Shown here piece after piece: positions 1 through 6,590 of a DNA stretch of 6,590 nt. A model generated the notes under the pieces. That model was given only the letters and a program-made list of their open reading frames with translations, was not told where the DNA came from and did not search any database. The DNA is taken from contig JAGAEH010000004.1 in NCBI GenBank assembly GCA_017613225.1, positions 1-6,590 of the forward strand. The letters run 5' to 3'. The position numbers and the translations under genes are program-made. Source of the DNA: Lachnospiraceae bacterium (GTDB lineage: Bacteria > Bacillota > Clostridia > Lachnospirales > Lachnospiraceae). The first letter of the stretch is position 1; each line of letters opens with the position of its first letter.

Positions 1-715
<715 letters not shown>

Positions 716-723
716 TTTATAGA

Positions 724-729
724 TCCTCT
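724..729 (-). promoter_or_regulatory. Shine-Dalgarno supporting a TTG start for rpoD
   Basis: On the minus strand AGAGGA lies 8 nt before the in-frame TTG at 715-713. The alternative ATG at 697-695 is preceded only by an A-rich stretch (GGAAAAAGAAAACTTC) without a clear SD. This favours TTG initiation. That is inference from spacing and motif; no protein data are available. Confidence 0.55.
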
Positions 730-756
730 TTTCGGCACATGCTCCGCAGGGGCCAT

Positions 757-787
757 TTGGATTAATATTATAATCCAAGCAATCCAA
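757..787 (-). repeat. Three TTGGATT copies and an 8-bp inverted repeat over the rpoD promoter; operator candidate
   Basis: TTGGATT occurs at 787-781 and again at 778-772 (9-nt period), and as its reverse complement AATCCAA at 763-757. The second and third copies form a perfect inverted repeat with 8-bp arms TTGGATTA and TAATCCAA around the 6-nt centre TAATAT, which is itself the likely -10 box. The arrangement fills the spacer and -10 and ends near the expected transcription start, where a bound repressor would block polymerase. I do not recognise it as a named operator; it does not look like CIRCE, CtsR or LexA sites. Regulatory function is inference. Confidence 0.5.
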
Positions 788-793
788 AGTCAA
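765..793 (-). promoter_or_regulatory. Putative sigma-70 promoter of rpoD
   Basis: On the minus strand a -35 box TTGACT (793-788, one mismatch to TTGACA) is followed after 17 nt by TAATAT (770-765). An overlapping perfect TATAAT (772-767) sits at a shorter 15-nt spacing. Transcription would start near 757-760 and leave a leader of about 40-45 nt before TTG 715. The -35 box begins 10 nt after the sortase stop codon, and the region is much more AT-rich than its surroundings. rpoD can therefore be transcribed independently of the upstream genes. Confidence 0.75.
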
Positions 794-803
794 GCAAAAA
801 GTG

Positions 804-1718
804 TCATTCCGTCGATTCCGTCGTCTGCTGGTCCGGTACGATCAGCGGGACCACCCTGCCGTACAGGATGTACCGTTCGCTGTGGTCCTCGTTGGTGCAG
901 GTGAACAGCCCCACGATCTTGTCCTCCGGCGTCACTTCCACGGTGGATTTGAAGATGGACCGTGACTTCAGCCTGTCCAGGAAGCCCTGGGCATTTTCCG
1001 GATACTCAAACAGCAGCTGGTCGTACTCGCCGATGATCACCATGGCGAAAAAGTCTATGCGGTAAACGCCGTTCGGCATGTACAGCACGCAGTAGCGGTG
1101 GTTTTCATAGAAGCTCTGGCTGGTGAAGAACTGAAGCGTATGGAACATGTCACCGGCCCGGATGTTGTGGCCGTAGATGATGGTGATGTCGTCGTTCAGC
1201 TTGTCCCCGGTCAGATCGTTGCGGTAGTCGAAGAACAGCGTGCCGAAGCGGTGATAGCTGCCGTTCAGCAGGTGGCGCAGGTAGGCATTGTTGTCCTCCG
1301 CCTGGGCCACCGGATAATTGATGACAGAATCCTCCATCTGGATCCAGGCCCGGACGTCCCTGTTCTTCTTCCAAAGCGCCTCGAAATCCACGATGCTGAT
1401 GGGCACCGCCCGGAATTCGTCCTCGGCCAGATGGGCGTCGCTCTGATGCCGTTCCTGATACCTGGCCTTGTATTCCTCGTCCGGCTCCGCCATCATGGTC
1501 TCCCGGGTGTCGTCGTCCTTGTCCATTCCGGCGATCTTGTCGATCTCCTCGTAGGCCTCCTCCGCCTCGTTGTCCTCCACCTTCTGGCTGATGATCTTAT
1601 AGGCCGAAAAGCCGAAAACGCCCAGACTGATGATCATCAGGATCAGCAGGATCACCGGCGATTTCTTCTTCTTTTTCTTCTTTGCTCCGCTCTGGGCGGG
1701 TTTTTCTGTTTCGCTCAT
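804..1718 (-). CDS. Class B sortase, membrane-anchored transpeptidase
   Basis: Sortases cleave a sorting signal in secreted proteins and join the product to the cell wall or to a pilin. The 304 residues comprise a cytoplasmic N-terminus with seven consecutive lysines (13-19), one transmembrane helix (about 20-38), an acidic linker (about 48-103) and the catalytic domain (about 105-292). Class B features are DVRAWIQMEDSVINYPVAQ, GTLFFDYRNDL and YGHNIRAGDMF, the last holding the catalytic His184. They are followed by LFTCTNEDHSERYILYGR, with nucleophile Cys274 and Arg282. The catalytic triad is intact. The protein is longer than a typical class B sortase because of the acidic linker. The start ATG overlaps the engB stop (ATGA) and has a strong SD, so translation is probably coupled to engB. 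No substrate protein with a sorting signal is visible in the window, so the target is unknown. A housekeeping or pilin-assembly role cannot be distinguished. Confidence 0.92.
   Translation of the reverse strand: MSETEKPAQSGAKKKKKKKSPVILLILMIISLGVFGFSAYKIISQKVEDNEAEEAYEEIDKIAGMDKDDDTRETMMAEPDEEYKARYQERHQSDAHLAEDEFRAVPISIVDFEALWKKNRDVRAWIQMEDSVINYPVAQAEDNNAYLRHLLNGSYHRFGTLFFDYRNDLTGDKLNDDITIIYGHNIRAGDMFHTLQFFTSQSFYENHRYCVLYMPNGVYRIDFFAMVIIGEYDQLLFEYPENAQGFLDRLKSRSIFKSTVEVTPEDKIVGLFTCTNEDHSERYILYGRVVPLIVPDQQTTESTE
806..823 (-). repeat. Perfect 9-bp tandem duplication at the sortase 3' end
   Basis: The plus strand reads ATTCCGTCG twice in a row (806-814 and 815-823). On the coding strand this gives the Thr-Glu-Ser-Thr-Glu end of the sortase, immediately before the stop codon. 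It is in frame (three codons) and lies in a tail beyond the catalytic domain, so copy-number change would be harmless. Probably a small replication-slippage product. Confidence 0.6.
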
Positions 1719-2407
1719 GTCGTCTCCTCCTGCGCGGGAGCAGCCTCCTTCGTCTTTTCCGGTCCGGCAGAAGCTTCCGCCTCCTGCCGCACTTCAGGCT
1801 CCGTTTCCTCTTCCGCGGCCTCGGGCTTCAGCCCCGCTTCCAGCAGCCTGTAGATCTCCTCTTTCCCGTCCTTCGTCTCCGCCGAGAAGGGGATCAGTAC
1901 GTCCTCCGGCGCCATTCCCAGCGTCCGGCGGATCAGCGCCGTCTGTTTGCCCACCTGGCTGCGCTTGATCTTGTCCTTCTTCGTGGCGATCACCACGGGC
2001 CTGTAGCCGTTTTTGACGATCCAGTCGTACATCAGGCGGTCGTTCTCCCCGGGCTCGTGGCGGATGTCGATCAGCAGGAACACCTGCTTCAGCATGGGCG
2101 AACCGTGCAGGTAGCGCTCGATCATCTTTCCCCACTTCTCCCGGGAGGTCTTCGCCACCTTGGCATAGCCGTAGCCCGGCAGATCCACGAAATAGAAGGC
2201 CCTGTTGACTTTATAGAAGTTGACGGTCTGGGTCTTCCCCGGCGTGGAGGACGTCCTGGCCAGGGACTTGCGGTTTAAGAGCGCGTTGATCAGCGAGGAC
2301 TTCCCCACATTGGATTTGCCCGCGAAGGCAAATTCGGGACAGGTGTTGACCGGGAAGGTGCTGGTGATGCCGCAGACGGTCTCCAGTTCGGCTTGCTTAA
2401 TGACCAT
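1715..2407 (-). CDS. engB: Ribosome biogenesis GTP-binding protein EngB (YihA/YsxC)
   Basis: EngB is an essential TRAFAC-class GTPase needed for late assembly of the large ribosomal subunit, acting in the cytoplasm. All G motifs are present in 230 residues: G1 GKSNVGKS (30-37), G2 Thr in TSSTPGKTQT (about 52-61), G3 DLPG (75-78), G4 TKKD (142-145) and G5 SAE (175-177). The GTPase core ends near residue 194, where most family members end. About 36 extra residues follow, rich in Glu and Ala, probably disordered. The ATG lies inside the last codons of lon (11-bp overlap) with AAGGGG 7 nt upstream, and the protein begins MVIKQAELE, a normal family N-terminus. lon next to engB is a known Bacillota arrangement (as lonA-ysxC in Bacillus subtilis). 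The downstream sortase start overlaps its stop. Confidence 0.96.
   Translation of the reverse strand: MVIKQAELETVCGITSTFPVNTCPEFAFAGKSNVGKSSLINALLNRKSLARTSSTPGKTQTVNFYKVNRAFYFVDLPGYGYAKVAKTSREKWGKMIERYLHGSPMLKQVFLLIDIRHEPGENDRLMYDWIVKNGYRPVVIATKKDKIKRSQVGKQTALIRRTLGMAPEDVLIPFSAETKDGKEEIYRLLEAGLKPEAAEEETEPEVRQEAEASAGPEKTKEAAPAQEETT
1726..1731 (-). promoter_or_regulatory. Sortase ribosome binding site inside engB
   Basis: A full AGGAGG lies 7 nt before the sortase ATG (1718-1716). It is encoded within the last Gln-Glu-Glu codons of engB, and the two genes share ATGA at 1718-1715. This fixes the sortase start and indicates translational coupling. Confidence 0.85.
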
Positions 2408-4727
2408 TTTTCTTCCCCTTTTCCGCTTCGTCCTTCACAAAGGCCGGGGCGATCACTTCCTTCATGTCCTCCACGTAAACCAGGTCCAGGCCGCCGGTGA
2501 TCTCCTTGGAGAGTTCCTCGATGTCGGGCCGGTTTTTGGCCGGGACGATCACCCTTTTGATGCCTGCCATCTTGGCCGCCAGCAGCTTTTCCTTTAAGCC
2601 GCCCACGGGCAGGACACGGCCCCGCAGCGTGATCTCGCCGGTCATGGCCACCTTACCGTCCACCTTTTTACCGGTGACGGCGGACAGCACCGCCGACGCC
2701 ATGGTGATGCCGGCGGAAGGACCGTCCTTGGGCACCGCTCCTTCCGGAATGTGCAGGTGCAGGTCGTGTTTGTCGAAATAGTCGTCCTCGATGCCGTACT
2801 CCGCGCCTACGGAGCGGATGTAGCTGATGCCCGCCCTGGCGGATTCCTGCATCACGTCCCCCAGCTTGCCGGTGAGCTGCAGCTTGCCGGTGCCGGGCAT
2901 GACGTTGACTTCGATCTGCAGGGTGTCGCCTCCCACGCTGGTCCAGGCCAGGCCGCGGACGATGCCCACCTGGGGCTCGTAGGTCTCGTCGTCAAAGGAG
3001 AACTTCTCCTTCCCCAGGTATTTTTCCACGTTCTTTTCCGTCACCCTTACCCCGGCGTGGCCGTGCTCCAGGATCTCCCGCGCGGACTTGCGGCAGATGT
3101 CGCCGATCCTCCGCTCCAGGTTCCGCACGCCGGCCTCCCGGGTGTAGTTGTGGATGATCTTCTTTAAGGCGCCGTCGGAGAACTTCAGCTGATTCTCCTT
3201 CAGGCCGTTCTTTTTTAACTGCTTCGCCACCAGGAAATCCTTGGCGATGTGCAGCTTCTCATTTTCCGTATAGCTTGAGAGCTCGATCATCTCCATGCGG
3301 TCAAGCAGGGGCCGCGGGATGGTCTCCGTGGTGTTGGCCGTGGCGATGAACAGCACCCGGGACAGATCGATGGGCAGTTCCACATAGTGGTCCGAAAAGT
3401 GCATGTTCTGTTCGGAATCCAGCACCTCCAGCAGGGCGGAGGAAGTATCCCCCTTGTAGTCGGAACTGACCTTGTCCACCTCGTCCAAGAGCATCAGCGG
3501 GTTGGCCACGCCGGCCTGCTTTAAGCCCACGGCGATGCGGCCGGGCATGGCGCCGATGTAGGTGCGCCTGTGTCCCCGGATCTCCGCCTCGTCCCGGACG
3601 CCGCCCAGGCTCACCCGCACGTATTTCTTGTCCAGCGCGCGGGCCACGGACTTGGCCACGGAGGTCTTTCCGGTGCCGGGAGGACCCACCAGGCAGAGGA
3701 TGGAACCGCCGGTCTCGCCGGTGAACCTGCGCACCGCCAGATACTCCAGAATGCGCTCCTTGATGTTCTCCATGCCATAGTGGTCCTCGTCCAGGATCTT
3801 CTTGGCCCGGGCGATGTCGCCGTTTTCCGGCTCCGTCTTATCCCAGGGGAGCTCCAGCAGCGTTTCGATGTAGGTGCGGCTCACCGTGCCCTCCTGGCTG
3901 CCGGAGGGGATCATGGAAAAGCGGCGGATCTCCTTGCGGATCTTGTTCTTCACCTCGTCCGAAGCGGTCAGCGCGTCGCACTGCTCCTCGAACTGGGCCG
4001 CGTCGGACTTTTCGTCCTCTCCCAGGGCCTCCTTGATGGTGCGCATCTGCTCCCGCAGCACGTACTCCCGCTGGTTGGTGTCCAGCCGCTGTTTGACTTT
4101 ATTGTTGATGTCATTCTTCATGGAGTTGATGCTGATCTCGTTCTGAAGAATGTTCAAAAGCATCCTTGCCCGCAGATAGGTGGAAGTGGTGTTCAGCAGC
4201 TGCTGGCGGGCAGGCACCGGGAAGTTCAGGCGGATGGCCGTCTGATCCACGAAATCCGGGAGCCTGTCGATGGGCAGCAGGTGCCGCAGCACCGTATCCC
4301 CCATGCCCGGGATCAGGTCGGCATAGCCTTCCACGGATTCCCGCAGCAGGCGGAACAGCGCTTCGCCCTCGTTGGCGTCGCTGATATCGTTGATGAAAGG
4401 CGCCTCCTCGGCCTCGGCCTGCAGAAAAGGCTCGCCGGGGATCAGGTCCACCAGCTCCGCCCGGACCTCTCCCTCCACCAGGACGCGGATCAGGTTGTTG
4501 GGCAGACGGATCAGCTGACGGATCTCGGCGATGGTGCCGAAATCTGCCAGGTCATCCAGTCCCGGATCATTCACTTTTTCGTCCTTCTGGCATACCAGAA
4601 AGAGCTTCTGGTCGTTGACCATCGCCCGTTCCACCGCCGCGACGGATTTGGGACGGTTGATGTCAAAGTGCAGCAGCATCTTCGGCATGACTACCAGATT
4701 TCTAAGCGCTACCAAGGGCAGCCTCAT
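2397..4727 (-). CDS. lon: ATP-dependent protease Lon (LonA type)
   Basis: Lon is a soluble hexameric protease that unfolds and degrades misfolded and short-lived regulatory proteins. The 776 residues show the full LonA layout. There is an N-terminal substrate-binding domain (about 1-200) and a coiled-coil/helical linker (about 200-300). The AAA+ module has Walker A GPPGTGKT (348-355), Walker B LLDEVD (Asp415, Glu416), sensor 1 Asn465 and sensor 2 Arg535 in GVRNLERR. The protease domain (about 585-765) has Ser671 in KDGPSAGI and Lys714 in GGLKEKLL, the expected Ser-Lys dyad 43 residues apart. Length is normal for the family. The ATG is firmly set: an in-frame TAA lies 15 nt upstream and AGGAGG lies between them. 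The end overlaps engB by 11 bp. No transmembrane segment was seen, so this is not the LonB form. No HrcA (CIRCE) or CtsR-like operator is visible in front of it. Confidence 0.98.
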   Translation of the reverse strand: MRLPLVALRNLVVMPKMLLHFDINRPKSVAAVERAMVNDQKLFLVCQKDEKVNDPGLDDLADFGTIAEIRQLIRLPNNLIRVLVEGEVRAELVDLIPGEPFLQAEAEEAPFINDISDANEGEALFRLLRESVEGYADLIPGMGDTVLRHLLPIDRLPDFVDQTAIRLNFPVPARQQLLNTTSTYLRARMLLNILQNEISINSMKNDINNKVKQRLDTNQREYVLREQMRTIKEALGEDEKSDAAQFEEQCDALTASDEVKNKIRKEIRRFSMIPSGSQEGTVSRTYIETLLELPWDKTEPENGDIARAKKILDEDHYGMENIKERILEYLAVRRFTGETGGSILCLVGPPGTGKTSVAKSVARALDKKYVRVSLGGVRDEAEIRGHRRTYIGAMPGRIAVGLKQAGVANPLMLLDEVDKVSSDYKGDTSSALLEVLDSEQNMHFSDHYVELPIDLSRVLFIATANTTETIPRPLLDRMEMIELSSYTENEKLHIAKDFLVAKQLKKNGLKENQLKFSDGALKKIIHNYTREAGVRNLERRIGDICRKSAREILEHGHAGVRVTEKNVEKYLGKEKFSFDDETYEPQVGIVRGLAWTSVGGDTLQIEVNVMPGTGKLQLTGKLGDVMQESARAGISYIRSVGAEYGIEDDYFDKHDLHLHIPEGAVPKDGPSAGITMASAVLSAVTGKKVDGKVAMTGEITLRGRVLPVGGLKEKLLAAKMAGIKRVIVPAKNRPDIEELSKEITGGLDLVYVEDMKEVIAPAFVKDEAEKGKKNGH

Positions 4728-4732
4728 GACTT

Positions 4733-4738
4733 CCTCCT
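4733..4738 (-). promoter_or_regulatory. lon ribosome binding site
   Basis: AGGAGG lies 5 nt before the lon ATG (4727-4725). An in-frame TAA at 4742-4740 precedes it, so no longer Lon N-terminus is possible. Confidence 0.85.
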
Positions 4739-4751
4739 TTTAATACGCAGT

Positions 4752-4780
4752 AAGGCCGCTGCAGTTCATGCAACAGCCTT
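4752..4780 (-). other. 12-bp RNA stem-loop between clpX and lon
   Basis: In the minus-strand transcript AAGGCTGTTGCA (4780-4769) pairs along its full length with TGCAGCGGCCTT (4763-4752) around the 5-nt loop TGAAC. Ten pairs are Watson-Crick and two are G-U. On the opposite strand those two positions would be A-C mismatches, so the structure fits RNA made in the direction of the genes. No U-run follows (the next bases are ACTGCGTATTAAAAGG), so it is not a standard intrinsic terminator. It ends 13 nt before the lon SD. It could be a processing site, an mRNA-stabilising 5' structure for lon, or a partial attenuator. Confidence 0.6.
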
Positions 4781-4810
4781 GGCTGGTCTTTCGGGGTCCG
4801 TTTCACGCTG

Positions 4811-6103
4811 TCAGATCGCCGATTCCGGACGTTTCTTCTTGTTGACGGGATCCTTCCGCAGCTTCACTTCCGGCTCTCCAATTCCCCGGATCACGTCGGC
4901 GGTGACTTCGCACTCGCCCACGTCCTCGTGGGAGGGAATGTCGTACATCGTGTCGGTCAGAGCCTTCTCGATGATAGACTTCAGGCCGCGGGCGCCGATC
5001 TTCCTGGCGAAGGCCTCCCTGGCGATCTCGGCAATGGCTTCCTCCGTAAAGGTGAGCTTCACGTGGTCCATTTCGAAGATCTTCTGATACTGCTTGATCA
5101 GGGCGTTCTTCGGCTCGGTCAGGATGCGCTTTAAGGCTTCCTCGTCCAGCATGTCCAGAGAGACGGACACCGGGACGCGGCCCACGAATTCCGGGATCAG
5201 GCCGAATTTGATCAGATCCTGGGGCAGGACCTGCCGCAGCAGTTCGCCGATCTCCACGTCCTGTTTGTCGCGGATCTCCGCGTTGAAGCCGATGGAATTG
5301 GCTCCCAGGCGGTTCTCAATGATCTTCTCCAGGCCGTCAAAGGCGCCGCCGCAGATGAACAGGATGTTGGAAGTGTTGATGTGGTACATCTCCTGCTGGG
5401 GATGCTTTCTGCCGCCCTGGGGCGGAACGGAGGCATCCGTGCCTTCCACGATCTTTAACAGAGCCTGCTGCACGCCTTCTCCGGAGACGTCACGGGTGAT
5501 GGACACGTTTTCCGACTTCTTGGAGATCTTGTCGATCTCATCGATATAGACGATGCCCACTTCGGCGCGCTTCAGATCGTAATCTGCAGCCTGGATCAGC
5601 TTCAGCAGGATGTTCTCCACATCCTCGCCCACATAGCCGGCTTCGGTCAGCGTGGTAGCATCCGCGATGGCAAAGGGCACATCCAGATAACGGGCAATGG
5701 TCTGGGCCAGATAGGTCTTACCGGAACCGGTGGGACCGATCATTAGGATGTTGCTCTTGGTGAGCTCCACGTCATCGGATTTGTCGTAGCCCGCGTCGAT
5801 CCGCTTGTAGTGGTTGTACACTGCCACCGCCAGGACCTTTTTGGCCTCTTCCTGACCGATCACGTACTTGTCCAGAAACTCCTTGATCTCCCGCGGCTTT
5901 TTTAAGCTGAAGCGGATATCCCGGTCGCCGCGTTCGTCGCCGTCGTCGTAGCGGAACTCCTCTTCGATCATCTCCGCGCAGAGCTCGGCACATTCGTCGC
6001 AGATATAGATGCCCTCATACAGGCCCGCGATCATCTTCCGGGCCTGGAACTGGCTCTTTCCGCAGAACGCACAGGTGCAGGGTATGTTCGTATCTTTGCT
6101 CAT
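4811..6103 (-). CDS. clpX: ATP-dependent unfoldase ClpX, partner of ClpP
   Basis: ClpX is a hexameric AAA+ unfoldase that recognises tagged or adaptor-bound proteins and threads them into ClpP. The 430 residues have the N-terminal zinc-binding domain, with Cys11-x2-Cys14 and Cys35-x2-Cys38 (an extra Cys sits at 9). The AAA+ core has Walker A GPTGSGKT (123-130), pore loop GYVGE (156-160), Walker B VYIDEID (185-191), the RKH substrate loop (232-234), the IGF loop that docks on ClpP (271-273), the arginine finger in PEFVGR (Arg309) and sensor 2 in GARGL (Arg372). Everything expected of an active protein is present at normal length. The start lies 9 nt after the clpP stop with GAGG 7 nt upstream, so clpP and clpX are co-transcribed. 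An 83-nt gap without a recognisable promoter separates it from lon. Confidence 0.98.
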   Translation of the reverse strand: MSKDTNIPCTCAFCGKSQFQARKMIAGLYEGIYICDECAELCAEMIEEEFRYDDGDERGDRDIRFSLKKPREIKEFLDKYVIGQEEAKKVLAVAVYNHYKRIDAGYDKSDDVELTKSNILMIGPTGSGKTYLAQTIARYLDVPFAIADATTLTEAGYVGEDVENILLKLIQAADYDLKRAEVGIVYIDEIDKISKKSENVSITRDVSGEGVQQALLKIVEGTDASVPPQGGRKHPQQEMYHINTSNILFICGGAFDGLEKIIENRLGANSIGFNAEIRDKQDVEIGELLRQVLPQDLIKFGLIPEFVGRVPVSVSLDMLDEEALKRILTEPKNALIKQYQKIFEMDHVKLTFTEEAIAEIAREAFARKIGARGLKSIIEKALTDTMYDIPSHEDVGECEVTADVIRGIGEPEVKLRKDPVNKKKRPESAI

Positions 6104-6110
6104 AGATCAA

Positions 6111-6114
6111 CCTC
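6111..6114 (-). promoter_or_regulatory. clpX ribosome binding site overlapping the clpP stop
   Basis: GAGG (6114-6111) lies 7 nt before the clpX ATG (6103-6101) and includes two bases of the clpP TGA (6115-6113). Ribosomes ending clpP therefore stop on the clpX start site, consistent with coupled synthesis of the two partners. Confidence 0.65.
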
Positions 6115-6590
6115 AGCGGTTTTTGATGACCTTGTCGATCAGGCCGTATTCCACGGCTTCGTCCGGACTCATGAAGTTGTCGCGGTCGGTGTCGCGCTCG
6201 ATGGTCTCCAGCGGCTTGCCGGTATTCTCCGCCAGGATCTCGTTCAGGCGCTTGCGGATCTTCAGGATGTGCTCTGCAGCGATGTGGACATCCGACGCCT
6301 GTCCCTGGGCTCCGCCCGAGGGCTGGTGGATCATGATCTCGGCGTTGGGCAGCGCAAAGCGTTTGCCCTTCGCACCGCCTGCCAGCAGGAAAGCGCCCAT
6401 GCTGGCCGCCATGCCGATGCAGATGGTGGACACGTCGCACTTGATGTACTGCATCGTATCATAGATCGCCATGCCCGCTGTCACGGAACCGCCGGGGCTG
6501 TTGATATAGAGCTGGATATCCTTGCCGGGATCTTCGGATTCCAGGAACAGCAGCTGCGCCACTGTTAGGCTGGCAGTGACCTCGTTGATC
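6113..6590 (-). CDS. clpP: ATP-dependent Clp protease proteolytic subunit ClpP, 5' end outside the window
   Basis: ClpP is the serine peptidase that forms the two-ring chamber of the ClpXP protease. The visible 158 residues begin INEVTASLTVAQLLFLE and run to the natural stop. About 35 N-terminal residues, the start and the promoter lie beyond the right edge. The catalytic triad is present: Ser in GMAASMGAF (fragment residue 63), His in MIHQPSGG (88) and Asp in ERDTDRDNF (137). These spacings of 25 and 49 match E. coli ClpP. The glycine-rich INSPGGSVTAG loop and the heptamer-forming handle region are intact. The frame is open to the window edge, so the GTG at 6562 is only an internal Val codon. 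clpX follows after 9 nt. Control by CtsR, common for clpP in Bacillota, cannot be judged because the promoter is not included. Confidence 0.97.
   Translation of the reverse strand, partial: INEVTASLTVAQLLFLESEDPGKDIQLYINSPGGSVTAGMAIYDTMQYIKCDVSTICIGMAASMGAFLLAGGAKGKRFALPNAEIMIHQPSGGAQGQASDVHIAAEHILKIRKRLNEILAENTGKPLETIERDTDRDNFMSPDEAVEYGLIDKVIKNR

Noticed and set aside
716..803. A Cys-containing N-terminal extension of RpoD (frame reads NPNGPCGACAEKRIYK before the TTG).
   Set aside because: The frame is open, but it runs through the promoter -10 box, has no ATG, GTG or TTG with an SD in the transcribed part upstream of 715, and does not resemble known RpoD N-termini.
1662..1682. The AAG/AAA tract in the sortase gene as a programmed frameshift or phase-variation site.
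   Set aside because: The longest A-run is five, no standard slippery heptamer fits the reading frame, and the downstream frame is intact and encodes a full catalytic domain.
4728..4810. A promoter or terminator in the clpX-lon gap.
   Set aside because: The best -35/-10-like pair (TTGCAT and TATTAA) is 22 nt apart, too far for a sigma-70 promoter. The hairpin lacks a U-run, so it is not called a terminator. No CIRCE or CtsR-like repeat is present.
3570..5087. A 505-codon open frame on the plus strand opposite lon and part of clpX.
   Set aside because: It is antisense to two genes with complete conserved motifs. Its translation is low-complexity, rich in Leu, Val, Gly, Asp and His, as expected for the reverse of GC-rich coding DNA, and it has no recognisable domain. 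It also crosses the clpX-lon gap without any start signal of its own.
6113..6562. ClpP starting at the GTG at 6562.
   Set aside because: The frame is open to the window edge and the upstream residues (INEVTASLT) match the ClpP fold, so this GTG is an internal Val codon and the real start is outside the window.

Overview
The window holds a run of conserved housekeeping genes, all on the minus strand. Read in the direction of transcription (from high to low coordinates) the order is clpP (5' end missing), clpX, lon, engB (also called yihA/ysxC), a class B sortase, and rpoD (3' end missing). The clpP-clpX-lon-engB order, a class B sortase and a sigma-70 with a short acidic N-terminal region together point to Bacillota, most likely class Clostridia (Lachnospiraceae or Oscillospiraceae type). 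The DNA is clearly GC-rich in the coding regions, with many C or G third positions, so this is one of the higher-GC members. I cannot name the genus from the sequence.

The right-hand part (about 2400-6590) is the protein quality-control block: the ClpP peptidase, its ATPase partner ClpX, and the separate ATP-dependent protease Lon. clpP and clpX are 9 nt apart, and the clpX Shine-Dalgarno (SD) overlaps the clpP stop codon. An 83-nt gap separates clpX from lon. It carries a 12-bp stem-loop but no visible terminator. lon overlaps engB by 11 bp, and engB overlaps the sortase gene by 4 bp (ATGA), so lon, engB and the sortase look like one translationally coupled unit.

The left-hand part is less usual. 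A membrane-anchored class B sortase with intact His, Cys and Arg catalytic residues is coupled to engB, and rpoD follows it. In many Bacillota rpoD follows dnaG; here no dnaG lies next to it. The gap between the sortase stop and rpoD is AT-rich. It contains a convincing sigma-70 promoter whose elements are embedded in three copies of TTGGATT (two direct, one inverted), a possible operator. rpoD probably starts at a TTG codon six codons upstream of the first ATG.

No tRNA, rRNA, mobile element, CRISPR array or intrinsic terminator was seen. No gene-free stretch exceeds 100 bases. This is mostly an ordinary core-genome region; the points worth following up are the control region in front of rpoD, the clpX-lon hairpin, and the placement of the sortase.
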